Positions 44,558 through 56,469 of a stretch of DNA of 64,000 nt are shown one piece after another. The stretch covers positions 45,640,268 through 45,704,267 of the forward strand of contig CM043944.1 in NCBI GenBank assembly GCA_014529385.2, read 5' to 3'. Position 1 is the stretch's first letter. Each line of letters starts with the position of its first letter. The DNA is from Adiantum capillus-veneris. Its lineage: Eukaryota > Streptophyta > Polypodiopsida > Polypodiales > Pteridaceae. The notes below the pieces were generated by a model. The model made no database searches. It was not told the DNA's origin and saw only the letters and a program-made list of their open reading frames with translations. The position numbers were made by a program, and so were the translations under genes.

Positions 44558-45386
44558 TCAACACTGTTTCTGGGTTCCTCGATCTTTGAACTTCAAAAAG
44601 TATTGTCTCAATTGCTTCTTTGAACCATGTCGAAATCGATGCAACAACACTTGCTCTGGCTCCATGACTTCTGCTTCATCGATGATCCCGGGTTCTTCTT
44701 CTTCGGAAATGTCTTTCGGAGGTGTGCCCTGAAACACTTTCAACCAATAAACATGGAAAACGTTGTGCATTGACCATGAGTTAGGCAATTGCAATTTTAT
44801 CGAAACCTCATTTATCCTTTTAATGACTGGAAGTGGACCATACATTCTAAAAGACAACTTTGGATACTTCTTTTCAACTTGCTTAAGACGTTGCTTCATG
44901 ATTCTTAATTACATCCAATCCCCTTCCTTGATCGAAACATCCTGACGATGCTTATTTGCCTACCGTGAATAAGATTCCCGAGGCTTGCTTAGCCGAAGCT
45001 TCACACACTCAGGAATCTCATCCAATGACTGATTTTCAGCATTGGCATCAAGCATTTGACTGACCGAGCGAGTCAAAAGTGATTGTAATGGACGACCAAA
45101 AGTTGCCTCATACGGAGTTCGACCAATGGTAGAGGAATAAGAGTCATTCAAAATAGCTTGAACCATTGGGAGATAGAGCTCCCAATGAGACCGCTTATCG
45201 TGCACATGATTTTAAAACATCAAAAGTCAATTGATTGTAAATCTCTGTCTGACCATCTTACTATGGATGAAAAGTCGATGGAAAATTCAATTTAGTGTCA
45301 ATTTTCAAAGAGTGCGCGCCTAAAATTGGACGTGAACTTAACATCCCTATCTGAAACAATCGATTTTGGCAAACCATAGAGGGGTA
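44558..45386 (-). pseudogene. pol: D integrase, C-terminal part, and chromodomain-like tail
   Basis: The minus strand continues integrase beyond the E insertion: GLPKSIVSDRDVKF (second catalytic Asp) and DGQTEIYNQ (near the Glu), with stops between. It then reads HWELYLPMVQAILNDSYSST, TPYEATFGRPLQSLL and QLPNSWSMHNVFHVYWLKVF. The end, PEQVLLHRFRHG then LKFKDR, resembles the start of a chromodomain but is frameshifted. Confidence 0.86.
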
Positions 45387-48011
45387 TGTCACGTGACACA
45401 TCAAACCCTATGTGTATGTGGACAAGCTACTTCATGACAAGGGTTCAGTTCAGTCGAGTCAGTCTAGCTTAGGAAGTGTTTTGACACTTTTGTGTCTTTG
45501 CGCAGACCGTGCATGTCCTGGCACTTAGATAAGATGCATATCCTCTGGTTGCACACAACATGATCATCAGATTTCCATCAGAACATGAGGAGCATTTTTA
45601 CAATGCATAGACCTATTTTTCCTATTTTAGCCAATTTTCACTTATTATTTTTAAGTGACTTTTGTTGGGAACTAGGTAGGGCAATTTTGATAAGCAAGTA
45701 CATAAGAAACCTAGCGCTAGCACTGTCACGTGACACATCCAACCCTATGTGTCCGTGGACAAGCTGGGTTTAGTTCAGTCAAGTCAGTCTAGAATAGGAA
45801 GTGATCTGGCACTTTTGTGAGTCTGTTCGCAGACCGTGCATGTTCAGACACTTAGATTAGATGCATATCCTCTGGTTGCACACAACGTGACTATCAAATT
45901 TCAGTAAGAACCCATCAGGAGCATTTTTACAGTGCATAGACCTATTTACCCTAATTTTGATATTTTTCACTTATTATTTCTAAGTGACTTTTGTTGGAAA
46001 TTGGGTAGGGCAATTTTGCTAAGTTTGTATAAATAGAAACCTAGCGCTAGCACTTTCTGGCAGAAGAGGTAGTAGGAACCAGTGTGTTCACAGGCAATTT
46101 CTGAGCAGGACCCCAAGATCCCTAGCGTTTTTGCTCCACAGCAGCTGGGCTAGCGTCTTTTGGACAAGAACTCAGATCAGCCAGTGTTTTTGCTTTTGCA
46201 TCGGCCTGGCGACAGAACCACAGCAGATCAGCCTAGCGTTTTGCATTGCAAGACAACCGGCAGAAGCAAGACGACAAATCCCCTAGCATTTTTGCATCAG
46301 AACAAAGATCAGCCCTAGTGTTTTTTGATCAGTCTGACGTCTCGATGTTTTGCAGCTCCATTGCGACAAAACCTCAAATTAGCCAGCGTTTTTGGTTTGA
46401 CAATAGCTTGGCGATAGCAAGAAGCAGCAGACTCCCCAGCGTAGCAGATTCTCCATAGCAAGACCATTTTCAGCCCTAGCGTTTTTGCATCTGCAAGACA
46501 CTCTAGCGTTTTTGCAGATCTTCGCCACGGAATCTCCACAAGTCCCAGCGTTTTCAGTTTTCAGCAATCAAACATCGCAGTAGAACCCCCGAACCTCGCA
46601 TATCTCACCTTCCCACAGCAGATCCTTGCCGCACGGTCAGATCGAGCGTAGTTTGCAGCTTCAGCCCCGAAAACGCAGATTTCAGCATCTGCGTTTTCAG
46701 CGCATCGTTGTCGCATCGTCGCCATCGACATCGTCACCGACATAGAGTAAGAATTCAGCAGATAAAGATTTGCAGATTTCAGCCATTAGCATTTTCAGGT
46801 TTCAGTCCGTCTCGTCGTCGTCCTCATCGTCGGCAAGTCCAAGCATTGTAGAGAATTGTGCAATCATAAGTAGACCGCTCTCGCTATAGAGAGTGGGACC
46901 TTCGGAGGAGGGTTTGACAACATCTTCAGTGTCGTATTCTCTTCTCTCTCTATCTCTCAGTCTCATGCACCTTCATTCACAGTGTTCATTCACTTTGTTT
47001 GTGATCGTTTTCACTCTCTCACTAAAGGAACAAAAGGTTCTAAGTAAAAGGAACCTTAAGCATAGTTCAGAGTACTCATCTTGAGCACAGTTTAACATTC
47101 ACTTCCGCTGCACCTTACAAGCACTTTCTGGCAGAAGAGGCAGTAGGAACTTCGCGTTCAACAGGCACCTTCTCAACAAGATCCCCTCCGGCAATAAACC
47201 TAGCGTTTTCAGCCATGAGAAGGCCCAACGTTTTTGCATCAAGATCAGCCTTTAACGTTTTTGCATTGCAGATTAGCCCCGGCAGAGCACAACAACAGAT
47301 CAGCCCTAGCGTTAGCAGATTCCACAACATGACAGTAGATTAGACCTAGCGTTAGCAGATTTTTCCGCAAGATCAGTTTTCAGCCCTAGCGTTTTTGCAT
47401 CAGTCTGGCAGTCCAACCTTTTGCAGATCTATCGCGATGGAACCAACACAAGCATCGGTGTTTTTAGTTTTCAGTAGTTAGTCCCGGCAGCAGAAGCCCC
47501 AAACTTCGTAGATCTCACCTTCCCGCAGCATTGCAGTTGCAGTGCAGAAAATGCAGATGCTGAAATCTGCATTTTCAACGCGTCGTTGTTGCATCGTTGT
47601 CATCGCCGTCGTCACCGACATAGAGTTAGAACTCAACAGATAAAGATTTGCAGATTTCAGCCCTTAGCATTTCAGATTTCAGCCCGTCTCGTCGTCGTCC
47701 TCATCGTCGTCGACATCGTCGGCAAGTCTAAGCATTGTAGAGATTTGTGCAATCAATAGTAGACCGCTCTCCCCATAGAGAATGGGGCTTCGGAGGAGGG
47801 TTTGACAACATTTTGGTGTCGTATTCTTCTCTCTCAATCTCTCAGTCTCATGCACCTTCATTCACAGTGTTCACCACTTTGTTTGTGTTCATTGCACTCT
47901 CTCACTAAAGGAACGGAAGGCCCTTCCTTCCATAAGTAAAAGGAACCTTGAGCACAGTTCGGAGCACTCATCTTGAACAAAGTTCAACATTCACTTCCGT
48001 TGCACCTTACA
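45387..48011 (+). repeat. E 5' LTR, split by solo LTR F
   Basis: The LTR is in two parts, 45387-45723 and 47125-48011, with F and its duplicate AGCAC between. Joined in order they match the E 3' LTR. It ends CACCTTACA just before the PBS. Confidence 0.87.
45724..47119 (+). mobile_element. solo LTR F (1,396 bp) inside E's 5' LTR
   Basis: A complete LTR of the same family (TGTCACGTGACAC...CTGCACCTTACA), flanked by AGCAC at 45719-45723 and 47120-47124. After its right end the interrupted LTR continues at the same base (AGCACTTTCTGGCAG). A TATAAATA box lies at 46028-46035. Solo LTRs arise when the two LTRs of an inserted element recombine. Confidence 0.9.
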
Positions 48012-48012
48012 T

Positions 48013-48024
48013 TGGTATCAGAGC
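48013..48024 (+). other. E primer-binding site
   Basis: TGGTATCAGAGC, one base after the LTR end; an exact Met-tRNA match. Confidence 0.92.
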
Positions 48025-48474
48025 TTTGGCAGTGTTCTGTATCATTCAAGGAAAGAACCACATGAACCACATAATTTTTTTTGCTTGTTGCGGTGACACG
48101 TAACCCAAAACCTCTTGGGCGTGTCGATTTCTAATCGTGTTTTTGAAGAGTGACAGGAAACCCAAGAAAGAAGGGCTTGTCCAGCCTCCCCTTGTTTCTC
48201 TTTTCACTCATTGAGAACGGACCGTGCACTTAGTGGCTGGCCAATGGACGTGAGGTGGAAAAAAGCAACCTTGGTGTGAGCGCAAGGCCGCCAAAGGGTG
48301 TGCCCGCGGGAAAGAGAAGAGCTCGGGTGAAGAGAAGATCCTTCTCTAACATAGATTGCAAGCTAAAGAAGAACCTTAAGAACCTCAAATCTCAAGACCC
48401 TCAAGAACCTCAAGAACTCAAGAACCTTAAGAACCCAAGTTCCTCGTGAACTTAAGAACCCAAGACTTCAGTGG

Positions 48475-49455
48475 ATGGTCATCACTAGAAGCGGCATGGA
48501 TACTTCGCATGGAGGTGGTAAGCATGAAAGTGGCGAAGAAGAATTTTCTCCACCAGGAGGTTTTTCCGACCCTCTCCCTTCCCCATCCACGCCAAGGATT
48601 GCACTAACTCTTATGGAGGCTTTCGACACGATGATGACGGACAGGAAGTTAGAATGTGAAGCAAGAAGAAAAGAAAGAATGGCAGAAATTGATCGTAAGT
48701 TCCAAGAAAGAATGGCAGCCATAGCCCGTGAAAGCAAAGAAAGAATGGCAGCCATAGCGCGTGAGCGCGAGCAAGCACGCTTGGAAGCCAAAGTAAGAAA
48801 AGCCGAATTGGATCGTGAGCGCGAAGAAAGAGAAGCAGAATTTGATCGCGAGACCAAAGCAAGAAAAGCAATGAACGACCGACACATGAAAGAGATGTTG
48901 TGACTCTTTTCTCAAGTGCAGGCACAGATGCAAGAGATTCGGGAAAAGGAGACTCTCTCCGTCTCTTCTTCTCCCAAGCATGACGCACATGATTTGCCTG
49001 ATTATGATAAGCATGATGATTTGAATGATAATGACAAGCATGATGAATTGCATGATAATGACAAGCATGATGATTTGTATGATCACGATGTGATTGTTCA
49101 CAAGGATGATGGGTTAGTTGATGCTTTTTCTAGTGAAGCTAACCTCATTGCATATTCAATCAATCACGAAGAACCGATCTTGGCTCTCGAGACCATGTCT
49201 ACAGAATTCCCTCAGAAAGAACCGATCTTGGCTCTCGAGCCTAGGTCCAGAGAACCCCCACAGGAAGTATTATGTGTTCGAATGATCAGTCAGCAGCCAT
49301 TGTTCGAGTGTCTTATTCGTGATCGTTTCTTGTATTTTAGTCAGCGTCTTTATGTGATCCCTTTTCATAGGCATGCCATATTGTACATTGAGCACGATTC
49401 ACTCATGAATGAGCACGGATGTATGCGGATTTCTCATGAAAAGCTGAAAGTATGA
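48475..49455 (+). pseudogene. gag: E gag N-terminal part fused to an integrase zinc-region scrap
   Basis: The start MVITRSGMDTSHGG matches D's gag at 55036. A highly charged Arg/Glu coiled-coil region follows. TGA at 48901-48903 interrupts, but the same frame continues (QMQEIREKETLSVSSSP) through a His/Asp-rich tandem repeat (DNDKHDDL-like, three units) and a doubled EPILALE motif. It then enters LIRDRFLYFSQRLYVIPFHR and HDSLMNEHGCM, which match D's integrase zinc region (LIRDELLYFRQHLCVLPSLR). Gag has therefore been joined to integrase by a large deletion. Confidence 0.82.
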
Positions 49456-49995
49456 ATTCAAGGAAGTCACATTCCATGACTCTTCCCTGGCATGACATAG
49501 TCGTAGAAAGAGCACAAGAAGGATTGAGCATCAAGCATCGGCATTTCCATTATGATTTGCCACAGTTGATTGATTTAGATCAGAAAGGAAAGATTCGATC
49601 TCATTGTTTGCATGTGTTTGATGAACGGTTTGGCACTCTGTCTCTTTGTTCATCTACATTGCATGCACAGTCTTTAAGGAAGACTAGAATTTTTCCAGTC
49701 ACTTTACATGGAATGAGTATGTTCATGTTTTTGTGTTGGAAGTGGTTTCAATAATTTTCATCCTCGGAGATTCTTGAAGAAGGTAGAAGACGAAGTTGAA
49801 GCATTGAAGGAACCACAGATGACTTTGTCGCTTTCGGCGCGGCCCAAAGAAGCAAGCGTTGCAGACCTTTATGAAGTTCAAGTATCGCATGACCCACGCA
49901 TCAGAGTGGGCCGGCAAAGAGTCCTTTCCAAGATTCCAGACGTTGTTGGCGATCTCCCTCGACGCCATACAGTTCGGTACCAATACCTCACTTTG
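49456..49995 (+). pseudogene. pol: E integrase C-terminal scraps
   Basis: Short frames include FHYDLPQLIDLDQKGKI and a terminal ADLYEVQVSHDPRIRVGRQR. They sit where integrase ends in D, before the polypurine tract, but show no catalytic residues. Assignment rests mainly on position. Confidence 0.45.
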
Positions 49996-50007
49996 AAAAG
50001 GAAGGGA

Positions 50008-51178
50008 TGTCGTGTGACACATCTAACCCTATGTGTACGTGGACAAGCTACTTCATTACAAGGGTTCAGTTCAGTCCAGTCAGTCTAGCTTAGGAAGTGT
50101 TCTGTCACATTTGTGAGTCGCAGCCGTGCATGTTCAAACACTTAGATTAGATGCATATCCTCTGGTTGCACACAGCATGATCATTAGATTTCCATCAGAA
50201 CCCATCAGGAGCATTTTTACAGTGCATAGACCTGTTTTCCCTATTTTAGCCAATTTTCACTTATTATTTTTAAGTGACTTTTGTTGGGAACTAGGTAGGG
50301 CAATTTTGCAAGTACATAAGAAACCTAGCGCTAGCACTTTCTGGCAGAAGAGGCAGCAGGAACTTCGCGTTCAACAGGCACCTTCTCAACAAGATCCCCC
50401 ACTGGCTGTAAATCTAGAAGGTCCAGCGTTTTTGCATTGCAGATTAGCCCCGGCCACAGCACAACAACAGATCAGCCCTAGCATTAGTAGATTCCACATC
50501 ATGACAACAGATCAGACCCAGTGTTAGCAAATTTCCCCGCAAGATCAGTTTTCAGCCCTCGCGTTTTTGCATCAGCCTGGCAGTTCAGCGTTTTGCAGAT
50601 CTACCGCGACGGAACAAACACAAGCACTAGCGTTTTCAGTTTTCAGCAGTTAGACCCCGTAGCAGAAGCCCCAAACCTATGGTCAGATCCAACAAAGTTT
50701 GCACTTTCAGCCCACAAAACACAGATTTCAGCATTTGCATTTTCAGCGCGTCGTCATTGCATCGTCGTCATCGCCGTCGTCACCGACATAGAGTCAGAAT
50801 TCAACAGATAAAGATTTGCAGATTTTAGCCCTTAGCATTTCAGATTGCAGCTCGTCACATCGTCGTCCTCATCGTCTCTCACCGTCGGCAAGTCAAAGCA
50901 TTGTAGAGATTTGTGCAATCAATAGTAGACCACTCTCGCCATAGAGAGTGGGGCCTTCGGTGGAGGGTTTGACAATATTCTGGTGTCGTATTCTTCTCTC
51001 TCTATCTCTCAGTCTCATGCACCTTCATTTACAGGGTTCACCACTTTGTTTGTGTCCATTGCACTCTCTCACGAAAGGAACGGAAGGCCCTTCCTTCCGT
51101 AAGTAAAAGGAACATTGAGCACAGTTCGGAGCATTCATCTCGAGCAAAGTTGAACATTCACTTCCGCTACACTTTACA
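50008..51178 (+). repeat. E 3' LTR (1,171 bp)
   Basis: It begins TGTCGTGTGACACATC after the polypurine tract GAAAAGGAAGGGA (49995-50007) and ends CGCTACACTTTACA. D integrase resumes right after it. Confidence 0.9.
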
Positions 51179-51206
51179 ACGTACCAATGCTTGATGAACA
51201 ACCATG

Positions 51207-51983
51207 CTACATCTTGTGCTGTGACTTTGGCCAAGGAATTAACATGCAAAACTTGCTTAAATGATCAACAATTGTCAAACATTGAGTGTTCCTGGAATGC
51301 AAACTAGATGGAAGGTTAGTCTTAAAATCCATGGAAATATCTTGAAAAGGTCCATCGAGAATAGGCAGCGGAAGCAAGAGGCCTTGCTGCTCACCCCGAG
51401 GAGCTTTTACCTTATGACATATAGTGCACTGTGTGACATCACGAAACACATCTTTCTGCATTTTAAGCCAATAAAAGAATCTTTCTATTTTTTCCAAAAT
51501 GGTGTTCATGCCCTTGTGCCCACCCGTGAGAGAATCATGTGCATGATGCAATATGGTTGGCCTGAGAGAGGGCAACACACATAGATGTTGACGAAAATAC
51601 AATAATTCATCACGAATGAGATAGTTGCTTGGCCCTTGGGAAGCAAAAGCCTGCAACCATTGCTTACCAAACTCGGAATTCGCATACTGGTTCTTCATGC
51701 TGTCGAAAGACACACCCTGAATAGAAACTGTGGATCTTGACTCAAGAGCCAAAATCTGTTCTATGCGACTCAACGTATCTACAACAGGGTTAGCTTTTCT
51801 AGGCACATACTCAATCAAACCTTTAAATTGCTCAAAAAATTGTGACAGCAGATTCTGGTGATCACTCCAATGTGCACTAGGCATAGACTGGAGCCACTTG
51901 AGGGCTTGGTGATCCATGTGAACTATAAACTCTCTACCATACAGGAAATGCTTCCAATGCTTAAGAGAGTGAATGACAGACAA
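51207..51983 (-). pseudogene. pol: D RNase H end and integrase N-terminal half
   Basis: A 258-residue open minus-strand frame reads the RNase H end (HWKHFLYGREFIVHMDHQAL, FEQFKGLIEYVPRKANPVVD). It then gives the integrase zinc site (HHAHDSLTGGHKGM with CTICHKVKAPRG, an HHCC pattern) and the first catalytic Asp (DISMDFKTNLPSSL). It ends LTIVDHLSKFCMLIP just before E. This part is well preserved; the other integrase half is at 44558-45386. Confidence 0.9.
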
Positions 51984-52101
51984 AATTTCTTTATCATAAA
52001 CTTAATAGTTCTTTTCTGCACTATTGAGCTTCCTACTAAGAAAAGCGACGGACGACCATGTTGCTGAAGCACAACGCCTATGGCGACATTGCCGCATCCG
52101 T

Positions 52102-53119
52102 CTATACCTCGAAGGGGTCATCCCAAGAGGCAAGGATAAGACATGATGCTTCTGTCACCGCAACCTTGAGAGTTGCGAAAGTCTCAATGGTTGCTTCGTG
52201 CAAGTCTACGCGTTGATGGCGAGACTTTACCCCTTTCAAAACATGAGTCATAGGTGCGGCATTGCGTGCAAAATTCTCTATGTGCGAACTATATGCTTGA
52301 CATAAACCAAGAAAAGAACGCATGTCATATGCAGTTTTGGGCAAATACCAATTACTTACCTGTTCCACCTTTGCGGGGTCTAGCTTGACGTCTTCTGCAG
52401 AAATGATATAACCCAGATAAGTAATATCAGTGAGAAAAAACTCAGATTTCTTATCTGCAATGTACAATCGACACTCATCCAAACGGGTTAGTACCCTTTC
52501 GACATCCTTTTCTTGTTGTTCTCACGATGCAGAAAAAATGAGAATATCATCAAGAAAGATGAACACACATACACTAACCATATTACCGAAACGGCCTACC
52601 GTGAGACGATTAAATGTACCCCACAACACCTGTCAATCCAAAAGGCATAACAACATACTCCCATTGTCCTCGCTCTGTGCGAAAAGCGGTTTTGAAGATG
52701 TCGCCTTTGAATACCCGTACCTGATGGTATCCACTCTTGAGATCGACCTTGCTGAAAACCTTTGCCCCATTGAGCCTATCAAGGATATACTCAATGCGAG
52801 GCATCGGAAAGTTGTTCTTGACGGTCATCTTGTTCAATGCCCTCTAATCAACACACAAACGAAACAAACCATCTTTCTTGCAGACAAACAAAATAGGAGC
52901 AACAAAAGGACTTACACTCGGACGTATGAATCCTCTAGCCACCAACTCCGTGAGTTTCCGCTCTAACTCTTCTTCCCGTATCTTGTTCAAACGGTAGGGA
53001 GTCTTACTGACAGGCTGTGCTCCCTCCGTAAGCTCGATGCGATGGTCCTTCGGCTGCTCGGGTGGGAGACGGGGTGGACGATCATCCTGCAAAAAGAGAT
53101 GCTTAAACTTGGTAAACAA
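52102..53119 (-). pseudogene. pol: D reverse transcriptase
   Basis: In minus-strand order: [74 protein letters not shown], then FLDDILIFS at about 52540-52556 with the catalytic Asp pair intact. After one stop it continues LYIADKKSEFFLTDITYLGY and MRSFLGLCQAYSSHIENFAR. Two or three frame breaks interrupt an otherwise conserved RT. Confidence 0.9.
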
Positions 53120-53212
53120 AGCTAATTACCTGTCTGGAGCCTGAATACTCTTGGTGACCGGAGCAGCATAGATGAATGCCGCTTGTGCTCCTCGTCGTAA
53201 TTCACGCTTTAC

Positions 53213-53760
53213 CTACATATGAGAAATGAGAGGCAAAGAATGCAAACCCTCTTCAACATGAATGATCATGGGAGAGTCACTCTTGGCATTTAATGTGAGA
53301 GTGTTGACCTCCCAATCAATGAGAGGGTTATGCTCACGAAACCATCTAATGTCCAAAAGCATATCATATCCTGAGAGAGGAGCCACGAGAAATTTCCTAC
53401 GGAAAGCAGCCTGTTGAACTGTAAATAACACATCAAGGCACTTTTTCGTGATGAGAGAGTCCATATTGGGAGTGAAACAAGATACCTCGAGAGGAGATTT
53501 GTGACTAACCTCTAGGCGGGCTCTCTCTACAAGAGAGGCACTAATAACATCATGCATACTACCTACTACCTGGATCAAACAATATGATGAAACGTTGACC
53601 GTTTACATGACCATAACACTTTATGAGAGACTCATCAATGTGTGTGTCAGAGACATGAGAAGATTCAACTTGGTTTATTAAAGTGCTCGTGGTTGCTGTA
53701 GGTGGGGCTGTCTTAGGACAAGCCTTCTTAATGTGACCCTTGACATGACATGGATAACAT
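53213..53760 (-). pseudogene. pol: D zinc knuckle and aspartic protease
   Basis: The knuckle at about 53712-53757 reads CYPCHVKGHIKKAC (C-x2-C-x4-H-x4-C). Protease follows: FIILFDPGSR, where DSG is usual, then a stop, then MDSLITKKCLDVLF and YDMLLDIRWFREHNPLIDW, the conserved gypsy protease end. The active-site Ser to Pro change and a stop near 53580 suggest loss of function. Confidence 0.84.
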
Positions 53761-53978
53761 CTACCTTACTTAGCATAAATCACTTGTTCTTCAGCCGTTA
53801 TGTATCCTCCTATAATTCTTTGAGCTGCTTTTTCATATGGGGTTAGCTTGGGTTTTGTAGGTGTTTTAGCTTTACCCTTAGATTCATTTTGAGAGTTCTT
53901 TTCCGAAGGATTAGAGGAAGATGTGCTAGAAGAGTTACCATTCTTACCGTTCTTACCATTCTGCGGGTATTGAGAAGT

Positions 53979-55036
53979 CTAAGAGGTTCCTTGAGAAGTC
54001 TTTTTCTCCTTAGGCTTTCCCTTATTGTGCTTCATCTCCTGTGCAAGAGCAATCCCTACCGGCTTGTTGAGATCGATTGGATCAAGTACCTCAACATCAA
54101 ACTTGATATACTCGTCCAATCCATAAAGAAATGTCTCTTTTCGCTCCGCATCCGATTTGCGTAATTGAGTGCCGAGCTCCAAAACACGATTAGAGAAAGA
54201 CATAACTGGCATACCATTTTGCTTGAGACTGTGCCAATCGTCCTTCAATCGTGCGAGCTACTGGGGTGGCATAAACCGCGCCTTGAGCTTGTCTTGGAAG
54301 TCTGTCTAATTGAAAGAAAGGGGCACGCCTTCCTCGGCTTCCTCTAGGTGTGCTGTCAACTGTGCCTCTTGCCATGCGTGATACCAATGAATGGCATCAC
54401 TGGTAAGGTACATAGCTGCCATCAAAACCTTTCTATTTCCTGTCTTCTTAGTTGTCGCAAAATAAGCATTAAATTGATGCAACCAAGAATGAAGAATGAA
54501 TAATAGTAGCATCCATCTTACCATCATACTTACTGAAAGTCAACTTCTCGGTGAGTGAGTTGTTGGAGTCTGAATCTTGGCTTGCGCTACTTGATGAACC
54601 ACCAACATCTTTGGCCGGCTCGGGTTTCGAGGTGAGAACCTGTCGGACCAACTCTTGCACTCGTAGGTCTCTCTGTACCTCACGCTCTATCTCCAAGGCT
54701 CCTCGTCGGTCTTCGGACGCCAAGCGCTTGCTCCATAGCTGCCTTTGGTTCAACTTTTCTTTCTTTTCTTTCCTCGGCCGCCAAGCGCGCTTCGCGATCC
54801 AAGGATGCTTGTCTGTCTTGGTGTTCACGGTCCACGGCAGTGCGATTCGCTTCTTGTTGTGCCATCATGTCCATCATCGACTTGACCAAAGTCTCCATAG
54901 GATTTGGTGCAATCCGTGGCGTAGATGGGGAAGGGGGAGGGTCAGAAAAACCTCCTTGTGGGGAAAATTCTTCTTCGCCACTGCCATGCTCATCACCTCC
55001 ATGCGAGGTATCCATTCCGCTTCGGGTAATGACCAT
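53979..55036 (-). pseudogene. gag: D gag
   Basis: I place the start at the ATG at 55036 (MVITRSGMDTSHGGDEHG), shared with E. An acidic, Pro-rich N-terminus leads to a charged coiled coil, a frameshift near 54760, then LTSKPEPAKDVGGSSSSASQ and LTFSKYDGKMDA. Capsid text follows in other frames: LMAAMYLTSDAIHWYHAWQE and RVLELGTQLRKSDAERKETF with YGLDEYIKFDVEV, typical of the gypsy gag domain. At least three frame changes occur. Confidence 0.85.
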
Positions 55037-55454
55037 ACACTTAAGTCTTGGGTTCTTAAGTTCACGAGGAACTTGGGATCTTGTGGGTCTTGGGTTCTTG
55101 AGTCTTGAGGTTCTCTTCTGCTTGCAATCTGTGTTAGAGAAGGATCTTCTCTTACCCAAGCTCTTCTCTTTTTCGCGGGCGCACCCCTTGGCGGCCTTGC
55201 GCTCACACCAAGGTTGTTTTTTCCCACCTCACTCGATTGGCCGGCTGCTGAGTGCACGGTCCGCTCTCAGTGAGTGAAAAGAGAAAAAGGGGAGGTTGGA
55301 CAAGCCCTTCTTTCTTGGGATTCCTGTCGCTCTTCAAAAACACGATTAGTAATCGACACGCCTAAGAGGACTTGGGTTACGTGCGACCGCAACAAGCAAA
55401 AAGAAACTTTAGTTCTTGTGGTTCTTTCCTTGAGTGATACAGAACACTACCAAA

Positions 55455-55466
55455 GCTCTGATACCA
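55455..55466 (-). other. D primer-binding site
   Basis: GCTCTGATACCA on the plus strand is an exact complement of the Met-tRNA PBS, one base from the LTR. Confidence 0.92.
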
Positions 55467-55467
55467 A

Positions 55468-56464
55468 TGTAAGGTGCAGCGGTAGTGAATGTTGAACTTT
55501 GCTCAAGATGAGTACTCTGAACTGTGCTCAAGGTTCTTTTTACTTACAGAAGGGAGAGCCTTCCGTTCCTTAAATGAGAGAGTGCAAGTGATCACAAACA
55601 AAGTGGATAAACACTGTGAATGAAGGTGCCGAGACTGAGAGATAGAGAGAGAAGAATACGACACCAGATAAGTTTCAAACCCTCCTCAAGGGCCCCTCTC
55701 TCGATGGCAAGAGAGGTCTATGCTATTGATTGCACAAATTTGATACAAGATATTGATGTAAGTTCGTGAGGCTATGATGCACTGTGGATCTAGATTGGAG
55801 ACGACGGTTGGCTGAATTTGCTATCTTCGTGCTGTCCTTTATCTGTTGAAAATCGCTGGATCTACTGCTGATTTTACTGCTGAAAACGCTGAAGTCTGCT
55901 GTTGCAAAAACGCTAACAAACGCTAACTCTCCTCGTTCAGAAACGCTGATCTGCTGCTAGACAAAAACGCTAAATTCTGCAGGTGCAAAAATGCTGTTAT
56001 TCCAGGCTGAGAACGCCAACGTTTCAAGGCTGAAAATGCTAGGTTTTTTTTTTTGGGGGGGGGGGGGGGTTTCTTGCTTGAGAAGCTTTCTAGAGGGCCT
56101 GCTGCAACTTGGTGCCTATGCTCTCCTTCCTCTTTTGCTAGATTCCACTAGTGCTAGGTTTTCTTTTATATTTGCTTGGCTCAATTGCCCTACCCAGTTC
56201 CCAACAAAAGTCACTTAAAAATAATAAGTGAAAAATGGCTAAAATAGGGAAAATAGGTTCTGTGCATTGGAAAATACTCCTGATGGATTTTGATGATCAT
56301 GCTGTGTGCAACCAGAGGATATGCATCTACTCTAATTGCCTGGGCATGCACGGTCTGCGAACAGACTCACAAAAATGCCAAAACAATTCCTAAGCTAGGC
56401 TAACTGAACCCTTGTCATGAAGTAGCTTGTCCACATGCACATAGGGTTAGATGTGCACGTGACA
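55468..56464 (-). repeat. D 5' LTR (997 bp)
   Basis: Partner of 43416-44460, with the same ends. Its G run is 15 (56055-56069) instead of 25. It lacks a few short segments present in the 3' LTR, so this pair is not recent. Confidence 0.92.
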
Positions 56465-56469
56465 ATATG

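Larger units (their letters stand above)
45387..51178 (+). mobile_element. gypsy element E, deletion derivative of the D family nested in D integrase
   Basis: It is opposite to D. The 5' LTR begins TGTCACGTGACAC at 45387 and ends at 48011; the 3' LTR is 50008-51178. LTR ends and gag match D's family. Internal sequence is only 2 kb: gag joined to scraps of integrase, with no protease, RT or RNase H. The flanks are GGGTA and ACGTA, so the 5-bp duplication is imperfect, but D's integrase reading resumes across the insertion. Confidence 0.9.
43416..56464 (-). mobile_element. Ty3/gypsy retrotransposon D, 13 kb with a nested relative
   Basis: ATATG is duplicated at 43411-43415 and 56465-56469, fixing both ends. 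The minus strand runs 5' LTR (56464-55468), PBS, gag, zinc knuckle, protease, RT, RNase H, integrase (split by element E), polypurine tract and 3' LTR (44460-43416). Without E it is about 7.3 kb, a normal gypsy size. Stops and frameshifts in gag, the PR-RT region and integrase make it inactive. Confidence 0.94.

Noticed and set aside
45387-48011. Tandem array of three LTRs at E's 5' side
   Set aside because: The AGCAC duplicate and exact continuity show one LTR interrupted by a solo LTR.
48649-49101. Ile/Met-rich minus-strand frame opposite E gag
   Set aside because: It is the antisense shadow of the His/Asp-rich gag repeat.
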